Positions 1 to 8,072 of a stretch of 64,000 nt of DNA are shown one piece after another (position 1 is the stretch's first letter; every line of letters starts with the position of its first letter). The translations under genes were made by a program, and so were the position numbers. The notes under the pieces are model-generated. The model was given only the letters and a program-made list of their open reading frames with translations, was not told the DNA's origin and made no database searches. Location: positions 25,422 to 89,421 of the forward strand of contig DETD01000031.1 in the NCBI GenBank assembly GCA_002362105.1. Reading direction: 5' to 3'. The stretch comes from Bacteroidales bacterium UBA3297. Lineage in GTDB: Bacteria; Bacteroidota; Bacteroidia; Bacteroidales; Paludibacteraceae.

Positions 1-1
1 C

Positions 2-517
2 AACAGTGTGTTTGCCAACGGAGGAGTCCAAAACGTGTACCTTTCGGGAGGCGAATACCTGTTCAACAACTGTACCCTGAGCGAGAACAGCGTTTCATCG
101 CTCCGCGTCAGAGAATCGCTAGTCTTACGTGGTGACGAGACACACCCTGTCGCCGCCCAGTTCAACAACTGCATCATAAACGGCACGCACACCAACGAGG
201 TTAGCACAAGCGAAGCCGACTGGTGTACCTACAGCATCAACAACAGTCTGGTTAACACAGAAAGCGCCGACACTGCCACCTATTACAAGCAATGCGTATT
301 TAACGAAAAAGCAGGATTTGACTTCCGGCTTTCAAAACTCTACTACTACGATTTCCACATCGACAGTACCAGTTTCGCCCGTAACATAGGCGACACCGCA
401 CTGATTAAGCTATACCCGGAATGTGCAACCGACCTCGACGGAAATGTGCGCATCAACAACGGGAAGGTCGACGCTGGCGCCTATGCCTATATGGAAACGG
501 CAGCCCCAAAGGAATAG
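2..517 (+). CDS. C-terminal part of a secreted parallel beta-helix protein (5' end outside window)
   Basis: The frame is open from base 2 to the TAG at 515-517, so the gene starts upstream of the window. A GTG at position 8 is internal rather than a convincing start. The visible 171 residues are rich in short N/C/S/T strands such as FNNCTLSEN and FNNCIINGTH, spaced like the rungs of a right-handed beta-helix (pectate-lyase-like fold). The end, with DLDGNVR followed by DAGAYAY, resembles the closing motif of Bacteroidales right-handed parallel beta-helix proteins. These are usually exported or lipid-anchored, but the signal is not visible here. The next gene starts 42 bp downstream on the same strand, so co-transcription is likely. 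Enzymatic activity cannot be judged from this fragment. Confidence 0.6.
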   Translation, partial: NSVFANGGVQNVYLSGGEYLFNNCTLSENSVSSLRVRESLVLRGDETHPVAAQFNNCIINGTHTNEVSTSEADWCTYSINNSLVNTESADTATYYKQCVFNEKAGFDFRLSKLYYYDFHIDSTSFARNIGDTALIKLYPECATDLDGNVRINNGKVDAGAYAYMETAAPKE

Positions 518-559
518 CAAGCAGAGGCGGCTGGCTACAAACAGCATAAACCAAGAAAA

Positions 560-1732
560 ATGAAAGCTTACAGATTTCTGATACAATTATCGGTATGCGC
601 CACACTCTGCAGTTGCACTGACCTACCGCAAGACAACGCCAATACTGCCAAAACAACGGACAACGAAGGGGCAGAAGAACCTACGGAGGAAGTTGTTGAC
701 ATAAAGGTCTGCAAAGGTGCGGGAAAAGCCATCACCGACCTACAAAGCGACACCGACAATCCTGAAAGTTTCAGCGGGGCCGAACGCCTGCGCATTGTGT
801 CGTACAACTGCGAAAACCTATACGACACCGCAGACGACCCTAACACCAACGACGACGAGTTCACTCCCGAAGGAGAAAAGAATTGGACGAAAAGCAAATA
901 CAAGACCAAGCTGATTAACGTGGCGAAAGCCATAAAGGCTGCAGGTAACGGAACTATGCCGGCTATAGTCGGACTTGCCGAAGTGGAAAACAAAACCGTA
1001 TTGAACGACCTGCGCAACCAAGACGTTTTAAAAGCAGAGGGCTACCGCTACGTCCATAAAGACGGACCAGACAAGCGTGGTATAGATGTAGCACTACTCT
1101 ACAGCACCAGCCGTATGAAACTGGCCAGCCAGAAATGGATTCCCGTAAGGCTTTCTTCCAAAAGCAGGGCACGCGATATATTATACGCAAAATTCCAACT
1201 GAAAAACAACGAGATGCTCCATGTTTTCGTCAATCACTGGCCGTCGATGCGCGAAGGCGAGGCTGTTAGCGAAGACAAACGCGTTGCCGCCGCAAAAGCG
1301 GTGCTACACACCATCGACAGTCTGCGCAAAGCAGAAGACGGAGCGAACATTGTGCTGATGGGCGACTTCAACAGCACCCTGTCGCAAGCTGCACTAGCCA
1401 ACGTGCTGAAGGTAAAACAGTACAACAAGTCGGAAGGCAAAGGTTCGCTTTGCGACCTGACCAGCCGCTACGACGGAAACGACAACATTGGCAGCCACAA
1501 GTACGGCGGAAAATGGGATGTGCTAGACCACATGATTGTGGAAGGCGGCATGCTGAACAAGAATGCCAACGTGTTCACCACACCATACAGCGGGCACATC
1601 TGCCACGAACTCTTCCTGCTTTCCCAGTCAAGCAAAGGCTACTACTCGCCCAAACGGGGCTTCAAGGGTAACACTTGGACTTGTGGCTATAGCGACCACT
1701 TACCGATAAGCCTCGACCTCTACATCCGATGA
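560..1732 (+). CDS. Endonuclease/exonuclease/phosphatase-family lipoprotein
   Basis: A 390-residue protein with a lipoprotein signal (lipobox LCSC, lipidated Cys19), followed by an acidic Thr/Glu-rich linker to about residue 75 and one endonuclease/exonuclease/phosphatase (EEP, DNase I-like) domain. Family motifs are in order: SYNCENLYDT, GLAEVEN (metal-binding Glu), GIDVALLY, VNHWPS, MGDFNS (Asp269, Asn271) and a final SDHLP (Asp379, His380). The metal and catalytic residues therefore look intact. The family cleaves phosphodiester or phosphomonoester bonds; the substrate (extracellular DNA, nucleotides or phospholipids) cannot be told from sequence. Lipidation places it in the envelope. Its stop codon overlaps the start of the next gene (ATGA), implying translational coupling. 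Confidence 0.85.
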   Translation: MKAYRFLIQLSVCATLCSCTDLPQDNANTAKTTDNEGAEEPTEEVVDIKVCKGAGKAITDLQSDTDNPESFSGAERLRIVSYNCENLYDTADDPNTNDDEFTPEGEKNWTKSKYKTKLINVAKAIKAAGNGTMPAIVGLAEVENKTVLNDLRNQDVLKAEGYRYVHKDGPDKRGIDVALLYSTSRMKLASQKWIPVRLSSKSRARDILYAKFQLKNNEMLHVFVNHWPSMREGEAVSEDKRVAAAKAVLHTIDSLRKAEDGANIVLMGDFNSTLSQAALANVLKVKQYNKSEGKGSLCDLTSRYDGNDNIGSHKYGGKWDVLDHMIVEGGMLNKNANVFTTPYSGHICHELFLLSQSSKGYYSPKRGFKGNTWTCGYSDHLPISLDLYIR

Positions 1733-2250
1733 AGAACTTCGCCGCAATAGACTTCGAGACCGCCAACAACGAACGCACCAGTGTATGCAGTGTTGGCATC
1801 GTCATCTACCGTAACGGGAAAGAAACCGACCGTTTTTACAGTTTGATAAAGCCCGAGCCCGAGTACTATACTTACTTCTGCTCGCAGGTGCACGGACTGA
1901 CCGCCGAAGACACCGCTAACGCTCCCGTTTTTTCTGAAGTGTGGAAACAGATAGCGCCCAAACTAGAGGGTCTGCCACTGGTTGCCCACAACAAGGCCTT
2001 CGATGAAAGTTGTTTGAAGGCCGTAATGCGTATGTACCAGATGGACTATGTCTACGACGAGTTCTACTGCACGCTTATCCAGGCACGTAAAGTGTTTGGG
2101 CGGCGATTGGGCGACTGCAAACTGCCAACAGTGGCACGCGCGTGCGGTTTCGACCTTTCGCAACACCACAACGCCCTGGCCGACGCAGAAGCCTGTGCCG
2201 CAATAGCCCTGCAAATACTGCCCGACCCAGAAGAAACAGTCCAAGAGTAA
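1729..2250 (+). CDS. DnaQ-like 3'-5' exonuclease (DEDDh family)
   Basis: A 173-residue single-domain exonuclease. The DEDDh residues are visible: Asp8 and Glu10 (IDFET), Asp92 (HNKAFD), His147 and Asp152 (HNALADAEA). The family removes nucleotides from 3' ends of DNA or RNA using two metal ions. Free-standing short versions are widespread and may act as proofreading or trimming nucleases; this one is not fused to a polymerase or a BRCT domain. It has no signal peptide, so it is cytoplasmic. It starts inside the stop codon of the preceding EEP lipoprotein gene, so the two are translated from one message. An AT-rich spacer of about 280 bp follows. Confidence 0.85.
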   Translation: MKNFAAIDFETANNERTSVCSVGIVIYRNGKETDRFYSLIKPEPEYYTYFCSQVHGLTAEDTANAPVFSEVWKQIAPKLEGLPLVAHNKAFDESCLKAVMRMYQMDYVYDEFYCTLIQARKVFGRRLGDCKLPTVARACGFDLSQHHNALADAEACAAIALQILPDPEETVQE

Positions 2251-2385
2251 CTTTAATAGAAAAAAACAAGCCTTAACCTCACAGAAAACCTATCAAGAAA
2301 ACAGCGATAATTACGACAGGGAAAAAAGTCTATTCCGCTCACTTTCATAGTCACTTTTGCTCTTTTTCAACATAAAAAAACGCCC

Positions 2386-2393
2386 TACTTTTG
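2386..2393 (+). promoter_or_regulatory. Candidate -7 box in the 2251-2531 spacer
   Basis: TACTTTTG matches the Bacteroidetes -7 consensus TAnnTTTG. It lies about 140 bp before the next start, implying a long AT-rich leader. A TTTG at 2356-2359 is 26 bp upstream, which is longer than usual, so the -33 element is weak. Nothing else stands out in the 281-bp spacer. Confidence 0.35.
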
Positions 2394-2531
2394 TTGCAAG
2401 AAAAATAACAACAAAATATAGGAATCAAAACTCTGTATTTTAAACAAAGAAAAGTATTAACCCACTCTATCTAGATTTATATTCATACAAACGTAAAACG
2501 CCCTAATTAGGACAAAAACCCTTTAAGAACT

Positions 2532-3473
2532 ATGGCAACAGAAACAATTACCGGTTCATGGAAAGCGAACCGTGACGGAAGAATCAGTGCAAACGCATAC
2601 GCTATCTGCTCCGACATTCTAACCCTTGACAACGATGGCCGTGTATTCCGACAGTTCGACACGACTAAAGTAGTAGACAACGATGACAACTTGAAAGAAA
2701 AGTACCGTGTGATAGTAACATTGGTGGGCAGATACACCTTAGAAAGCGACGTGCTTCGTTTCAGTGATATGAATCCACGCTTTGAGAATGCCGAGTATTC
2801 GATTGAAGGCAGTTCACCAGAAAAGAAAAAGGCCCTAGATACCACTGAAACACACGAGAAATACAAAGCTATTTTAAAAAGTTTGATAGCGGAAGTGATG
2901 ATGAACAAGGCCCTAGAATGCCAACAGGGGAATTCTGGCAACATACCTCCCTGCCATGTGAGGGTAGAAAACAACCAATTGGTTATGAAGTGGGAAGGTT
3001 ACGACGCCGAAGACCGAATGAACCAATGCGAAGAACCCGCCAACCTGAATCGTACAGAACCTGCAATACCAGTTGAGGAGGCACTCAACTCGGTTGCAAA
3101 CCGCTTTTTCAGAGCCGTCACCGAAGGCGACTGCACCTATTTGAACAATGTTACCCTCCTTATGCCTTGCGGCATTGAGAAAAACGGGAACAACACATCC
3201 ATCAAAATAGAGCCGCTTGTTGCAGGAAATATGAAACTCATTGTTGTCTTTACCGATAAAGTCACCATGGGGAAAACCGAATTAAAACAAGGGAGAATGG
3301 GTACTAAACCTGTATATATGCACGAACTAAGCCAACTAATGGGACCTTTTGACGGCATATGTGTCAACCCTGTTAACGGGAAATCGATCTGCCTCCGGCA
3401 AGAAATGGTTGAGGCAATGGCTAATGGCAAATGGGGCGGCATTGACGACAACGGTCACCCTGTTATACAATAG
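2532..3473 (+). CDS. Hypothetical protein with lipocalin-like N-terminus and SseB-like C-terminus
   Basis: A 313-residue protein without signal peptide or membrane segment. Residues about 5-80 (ITGSWKANRDG, then LTLDNDGRVFRQF and VGRYTLESDVLRF) look like a small lipocalin-type beta-barrel of the kind that reports treatment or stress proteins in Bacteroidales. Residues about 185-300 have the pattern of the SseB N-terminal domain: a strand TLLMPCG, a middle VVFTDK, then FDGICVNP followed by a strand and an LRQEM helix. The combination is inferred from motif layout only. SseB-like domains in other bacteria occur in small accessory proteins of unclear function. The gene stands alone between two spacers of about 300 bp. 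Confidence 0.5.
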   Translation: MATETITGSWKANRDGRISANAYAICSDILTLDNDGRVFRQFDTTKVVDNDDNLKEKYRVIVTLVGRYTLESDVLRFSDMNPRFENAEYSIEGSSPEKKKALDTTETHEKYKAILKSLIAEVMMNKALECQQGNSGNIPPCHVRVENNQLVMKWEGYDAEDRMNQCEEPANLNRTEPAIPVEEALNSVANRFFRAVTEGDCTYLNNVTLLMPCGIEKNGNNTSIKIEPLVAGNMKLIVVFTDKVTMGKTELKQGRMGTKPVYMHELSQLMGPFDGICVNPVNGKSICLRQEMVEAMANGKWGGIDDNGHPVIQ

Positions 3474-3772
3474 ACATACTTACAGCTTCAAATAAGGTTT
3501 CTTTGCGTACAGGCTTCTCAGTAAAGTCAACTGCTAGCAAAATCACCGCTAAATTAGGTGAATAAAATCCATCCTGTGGAGGGGGCTGTGACTTTCGTTA
3601 TGTTATTTTGATACAACAATTAGAAATGTTCACACCCTCCGCCATTCCCGTTTCATAGGGACTTGGAAACACCAAGAATGCCTTTTTTAGCTTATTTTTG
3701 CAAGAGACAAGAAACAGGAGGAAAATAACAAAACTTCCAAATAGTTTCCACACAAATACGTTTAATTAGAAT
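3474..3772 (+). promoter_or_regulatory. Spacer with imperfect inverted repeat and -7 box
   Basis: This 299-bp gap has no convincing gene. GGAGGG..TGTGA at 3578-3591 and TCACACCCTCC at 3630-3640 form an imperfect inverted repeat around a loop of about 38 bases. TATTTTTG at 3693-3700 matches the -7 consensus and probably serves the gene starting at 3773. No matching -33 element is obvious. Confidence 0.3.
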
Positions 3773-4780
3773 ATGCAAGCAGCCGACATACAAAGAATGC
3801 GTTCCTTACTACAGACCAGAGACCGCAATTTCAACATTTTTGAAGCCTATAGCAACTATTTGGACCAATGCGCCGACTACATCACCCCCGAAATGATGCG
3901 GGAGATGATGAACGACTACCACCTTGACGAGCTGACCGCCTACCAACTGCTTTTTGCTGCGGCAATTGGAGCTAACGAAGACGAGGGCGAAGAGGCCCGT
4001 TACTACAACGAGCACTACATAAAACCATCGATCAGCCGACTAACGCCAGAAACTTACACAAACAACGCCTTCTACAAGAACATTCGCATACCCGAGAAAA
4101 AGCACGGGCGCTGGCAGCTGGGCACAGAATACTACAAGCCCTACGAAGCATTTATCTGGCAGGATATTCGCTGCCAACATAATCTGGAAGAAGTGCCACA
4201 AATAGGCTTTTTCAGCGAAACCTTTCACTTTCCGGCCGTATTGGAAGACGGACGGGAATGGATGAGCACGAAACCCAACGAAGTTGAGACCATACAGCCG
4301 GCCATAGACGCAGCAAAAGGCAGTGTCACCGCGTTCGGGCTGGGGCTGGGTTACTTCGCCTATATGGCAAGCGAGAAAGACGAAGTGGAACGGGTTACAG
4401 TGGTGGAACGCGACAGCGACGCCATTGCCCTGTTTGAGGAGATTACACGTCCGCAAATGCGGCATAAAGAAAAGATAAGCATTATAAAGGACGACGCCTT
4501 CAACTATGCTTGCCAAACTCTGCCCCACCAAAGGGCCGATTTTGCATTTGTCGACCTCTGGCACGATGCGGCAGACGGTGTGGAACTCTACACACGCATG
4601 CGGCAATTGGAACACCTAAGTCCAAACACCACATTCAGCTACTGGGTAGAAGACACCCTGCTAAGCCATCTCCGTTGGAAGCGGCTCGACGAAATGGTGT
4701 GTAAATTCAGAAACGGAGAGTGCGACTACAAAACAGTTATAGAAGCACTACAAAATAAGAACTTGCGGATGTCTGTTTAA
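3773..4780 (+). CDS. Class I SAM-dependent methyltransferase-fold / spermidine synthase-like protein
   Basis: A 335-residue cytoplasmic protein. The N-terminal half (to about residue 180) is helical and unrecognised. From about residue 182 it has a Rossmann methyltransferase core: TAFGLGLGYFAYM (glycine-rich SAM loop), VTVVERD (acidic end of strand 2), IIKDDAFNY and FAFVDLWHDA (strand 4). This arrangement resembles spermidine-synthase-like proteins of Bacteroidales annotated only as putative methyltransferases. The substrate is unknown. No methyltransferase partner or pathway genes are adjacent. The end of the gene is 33 bp from a convergent lipoprotein gene. Confidence 0.6.
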   Translation: MQAADIQRMRSLLQTRDRNFNIFEAYSNYLDQCADYITPEMMREMMNDYHLDELTAYQLLFAAAIGANEDEGEEARYYNEHYIKPSISRLTPETYTNNAFYKNIRIPEKKHGRWQLGTEYYKPYEAFIWQDIRCQHNLEEVPQIGFFSETFHFPAVLEDGREWMSTKPNEVETIQPAIDAAKGSVTAFGLGLGYFAYMASEKDEVERVTVVERDSDAIALFEEITRPQMRHKEKISIIKDDAFNYACQTLPHQRADFAFVDLWHDAADGVELYTRMRQLEHLSPNTTFSYWVEDTLLSHLRWKRLDEMVCKFRNGECDYKTVIEALQNKNLRMSV

Positions 4781-4813
4781 CCTACTGTTACAATGCGCAT
4801 CTACACTACGATA

Positions 4814-5158
4814 CTATTTCATGAAACTGTTACTACACACTTGATAGTAGCGTTCTCCTATGCGAAAATAACGGGCATCATCCCCATAAATAATCACTTT
4901 TAAAGTATCTCCTTTCACATTTTTATTAATCAGAAACAAAGTTTGAACGTCGGCACCAATAACAGGATATTTTATTGGTTTAGAATTATTTATATCGTTT
5001 ATCAGTTTATCAATATTTGAAAATTCCACCTTTCCCCCAAATTTTTCGAGGGTATAAAACTTGTAACTATCCGGTATCATTTTGTATGAAACTGTATGAT
5101 TACAACTTAAAAGGAGCAATGAGCTAACAAGCAATACTAGTGTCTTCATAGCTTTCAC
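4814..5158 (-). CDS. Small hypothetical lipoprotein
   Basis: A 114-residue protein with a typical lipoprotein signal (lipobox LLSC about 18-20 residues from the start). A second Met three codons later (5149) is an equally good start. The mature part is about 95 residues with beta-strand-like segments (VQTLFLIN, DTLKVIIYG, RYFRIGERYYQV). I do not recognise a family. It converges with the methyltransferase-fold gene and is divergent from the esterase gene at 5328, with a 169-bp spacer between their starts. Base composition is more AT-rich than its neighbours. Confidence 0.6.
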   Translation of the reverse strand: MKAMKTLVLLVSSLLLLSCNHTVSYKMIPDSYKFYTLEKFGGKVEFSNIDKLINDINNSKPIKYPVIGADVQTLFLINKNVKGDTLKVIIYGDDARYFRIGERYYQVCSNSFMK

Positions 5159-5327
5159 AAATTTTATTTTTTTGCATTTTCTGCGATTTCATCAAGAAAA
5201 AACACGGGCTGATTCTCTATTACCATTATTTGAATCTTGTTTTCCAAGCAATAAAAAGGAGCTAATGTATCTTCGCAACCAGTGAAAAACATTTGCAATC
5301 TGTAAAACACTTTAAATTTAACAAATC

Positions 5328-7838
5328 ATGAAAACAAGGAAATGGTTACTAGCTGTATTTTGCGTAGGATCGCTCAATGCCTTTTCTCAAGGATGGGGAT
5401 TCGGAGGTAATGGATCTTCCGGATTGAGCACCTACACTTCTAAGAAAGATGTCAATTACGTCGGAGACGGAAAGGACTACCACACGATGGATATTTATTA
5501 TCCGCAGGAAGAGAAAGCCTCTTATCCCGTCATCATCCATATCTACGGAAGTGCATGGTCGAGCAACAACTCGAAAGGGTCGGCCGACTTGACCACCGTT
5601 GGTGAAGGTGCGGTAAAGGCTGGCTACATTTTTGTAACTCCCAACCACCGTGCAAACAATGACGCACAATGGCCTGGACAAATCAACGACATAAAGGCGG
5701 TGGTACGCTACCTAAGGGGTAACGCCAAGTCTTTGAAGATAGATACCTCTTTCATCGCCATCTCCGGTTTCTCCTCTGGTGCACATTTGGCAACCATGAT
5801 GGGTACATCGCGCAACGTAAAGGAGTATACAGTAGGCTCCACAACAATGGATATAGAAGGAAAATTGGGACAATTCACGGACTTCAGCAGTAGCGTAGAC
5901 GCCGTTTGCGATTGGTCGGGTCCTGTCATCCTGGATAAATTGGATTGTGGTTCTGCTATGGACTTGAATAGTTTCATTTCGCCAATGATGGGCAACTGCT
6001 CCGCTTTCCAATGTCCAGACAAATATGCTTTGGCAACAGCTGTCACCTTCATGGATCCGAGCGACCCTCCTCATTTGCTCATACACGGTTCGGAAGACGT
6101 TATCGTGGCTCAATGCCAAAGTCAGCTTTTCTACGAGGAGTTGCAGAAAAACAACATCGAAAGCAAGTTTATACCTACAGGGGGCGACCATAGTGTCAAC
6201 ACAGACAAGGTGCCAGATATGATTGAGTTCTTTAATGCCGCAAGGTTAAAGAAAACATCTAAAGGTGGTGAGCAAGATGACAAGAAAGAAGAAAAGCAAG
6301 ACGGTGATCAAGATAGTAAAAAAGGAGGCAACGGAACAATCATTGCCGCTGGTGAATATCCATTAAGCTACACCGTGGAGAACACAGGTGCCGATTGCGA
6401 AGATCCAGTATCTTTGAACAAAAACAACTTGAAGTCTTGCAAGACGTTACCTAACCCATTCGAATGGGCCGACGGTAGTGGCAAGGTAACCGACTTCTGC
6501 GACTGGTCTTGCCGTCGTAACGAAATCAAACGTGAAATTGAGTTCTGGGAAATCGGCGAGAAGCCTAAGTTCGACGACTTGGAAGCATCCTACTCGAACG
6601 GGACACTGACTGTCAAGATTCACAACGGCAGCAACACGCTCACGTTGACGAGCAAACTCTCCATTCCTTCCGGCAAAGGACCCCACCCTATCGTCATCGG
6701 TATGGACAACAACACGGGTAGCCTGAACTCTTCCTACTTCTCCAAGTGCATCCAAGTGCCTTTCACGCACAAACAAATTGCAGAATATAACTCCGGGTTC
6801 GGCGGCAACGGTAGAAGTCAAAACGACCCCTTCTATAAGTTTTACCCTAACACATTCAACACCAAGGCAGACTACTGCGCATGGTCTTGGGGCATCAGCC
6901 GTTTGATTGACGGATTGGAGATTGTGAAAGACCAGATCGATGCAGACCTTAGCCACATCGCCGTAACGGGTTGTTCCTATGCAGGTAAGATGGCCTTGTT
7001 CGCCGGTGCATTCGACGAGCGTGTCGCCTTGACTATCGCTCAAGAGTCAGGTGGTGGCGGTATCAACGCATGGCGTGTCGCTTCTGAGATAGGTTCCAGT
7101 GTGGAGGGCATCTCCAACACCAACTACGACTGGTTCCTTAGCAGTTTCAAGAACAACTTCCAATCTCAAATCGACAAACTGCCATACGACCACCACGAGT
7201 TGATTGCCATGATTGCTCCCCGCGCATTCTTGGCATTCGGAAATCCTGGTTACACCTGGTTGGGCGACGAGGCCGGATATGCATCGTTAAGGGCAGCCGA
7301 GGAGGTTTGGAAATCCATGGGCATTGAAGACCGTTTCGGCTACGTCATCGAAGGCGGACACGACCACTGCAACGCATCCAGCAACCAAAACAAGGCAGCT
7401 CAGGCGTTCATCAACAAGTTCTTGTATTGTGACGATTCTCAAAACACAAAGATCCGTACCAGCTCTGTGAACAAGGTTTACAACAGCGGCAAATACGATT
7501 GGGGTGGCCACACGATGGTGAACAATGGCTGCGGAAACGGAAGCTTGTCGGGAACGGATATGGTGTATATGGAGGGAAACGGAAATCAACTGTTCCAATG
7601 CGAGCCAAATCCCGCAAGTGACGAAACGACCGTCAGTTTCAGTCTCGCACAAAACTCTTTCGTAACGATTGAACTTTACAACAGCATCGGTGTTAAGGTT
7701 ATGGATATCGCATCTGGCGACTACTCGGAAGGGAACCATTCTTTGACCTTCTCCGTTAACAAACTGCCTCAAGGAATTTATTTTTATGTTATGAATGCGA
7801 CTGACTTCGCAGATAGCAAAAAATTGATTGTTAAATAA
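5328..7838 (+). CDS. Secreted two-domain esterase: feruloyl/acetyl-esterase-like plus CE15 glucuronoyl-esterase-like, T9SS type A signal
   Basis: An 836-residue protein. Residues 1-21 are a signal peptide. Residues about 40-307 are an alpha/beta hydrolase with HIYGSAW, GFSSG (nucleophile Ser149), HGSED (Asp257) and GGDH (His288), as in bacterial acetyl/feruloyl esterases. A Lys/Asp/Glu-rich linker follows (about 308-335). Residues about 365-705 match CE15: GCSYAGK (Ser550), AQESGGGG (Glu573), APRAFLA and EGGHDHC (His678). CE15 enzymes cut ester bonds between lignin and xylan glucuronate. The usual motif is GCSRxGK; here Tyr551 replaces the oxyanion Arg. About 750-836 is a T9SS type A sorting domain ending KKLIVK. 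The enzyme is probably exported to the cell surface. A strong terminator follows. Confidence 0.85.
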   Translation: MKTRKWLLAVFCVGSLNAFSQGWGFGGNGSSGLSTYTSKKDVNYVGDGKDYHTMDIYYPQEEKASYPVIIHIYGSAWSSNNSKGSADLTTVGEGAVKAGYIFVTPNHRANNDAQWPGQINDIKAVVRYLRGNAKSLKIDTSFIAISGFSSGAHLATMMGTSRNVKEYTVGSTTMDIEGKLGQFTDFSSSVDAVCDWSGPVILDKLDCGSAMDLNSFISPMMGNCSAFQCPDKYALATAVTFMDPSDPPHLLIHGSEDVIVAQCQSQLFYEELQKNNIESKFIPTGGDHSVNTDKVPDMIEFFNAARLKKTSKGGEQDDKKEEKQDGDQDSKKGGNGTIIAAGEYPLSYTVENTGADCEDPVSLNKNNLKSCKTLPNPFEWADGSGKVTDFCDWSCRRNEIKREIEFWEIGEKPKFDDLEASYSNGTLTVKIHNGSNTLTLTSKLSIPSGKGPHPIVIGMDNNTGSLNSSYFSKCIQVPFTHKQIAEYNSGFGGNGRSQNDPFYKFYPNTFNTKADYCAWSWGISRLIDGLEIVKDQIDADLSHIAVTGCSYAGKMALFAGAFDERVALTIAQESGGGGINAWRVASEIGSSVEGISNTNYDWFLSSFKNNFQSQIDKLPYDHHELIAMIAPRAFLAFGNPGYTWLGDEAGYASLRAAEEVWKSMGIEDRFGYVIEGGHDHCNASSNQNKAAQAFINKFLYCDDSQNTKIRTSSVNKVYNSGKYDWGGHTMVNNGCGNGSLSGTDMVYMEGNGNQLFQCEPNPASDETTVSFSLAQNSFVTIELYNSIGVKVMDIASGDYSEGNHSLTFSVNKLPQGIYFYVMNATDFADSKKLIVK

Positions 7839-7856
7839 ATAAGATAATTCTTATGA

Positions 7857-7897
7857 ATCGGGGGGAGGAACGTGAGTTTCCTCCTCCCGATATTTAA
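7857..7897 (+). terminator. Intrinsic terminator after the esterase gene
   Basis: Arms 7857-7870 and 7878-7891 pair over 14 bp with one mismatch around a 7-base loop, followed by an AT-rich tail. It lies 18 bp after the esterase stop. Confidence 0.8.
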
Positions 7898-7964
7898 TTG
7901 TGTAATGTTTGTCTTCAATGGATTTTCAAAACGCCACTATAAAAATATATTCTTGGAACAATAG

Positions 7965-7995
7965 TTGCTATTTGCCGGCATTTGTTGTACCTTGG
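7965..7995 (+). promoter_or_regulatory. Candidate promoter of the hybrid regulator at 8073
   Basis: TTG at 7965-7967, a 20-bp spacer, and TACCTTGG at 7988-7995 (one base off TAnnTTTG). It sits between the esterase terminator and the regulator start, so the regulator probably has its own transcript. Confidence 0.45.
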
Positions 7996-8072
7996 CGAAC
8001 TGCAACAAAAAGAGCTAAGGAACTGCATTCTTCAATTCCAACAAGCGTTTGTGGTAGTTCTCTTTTAAGTAA

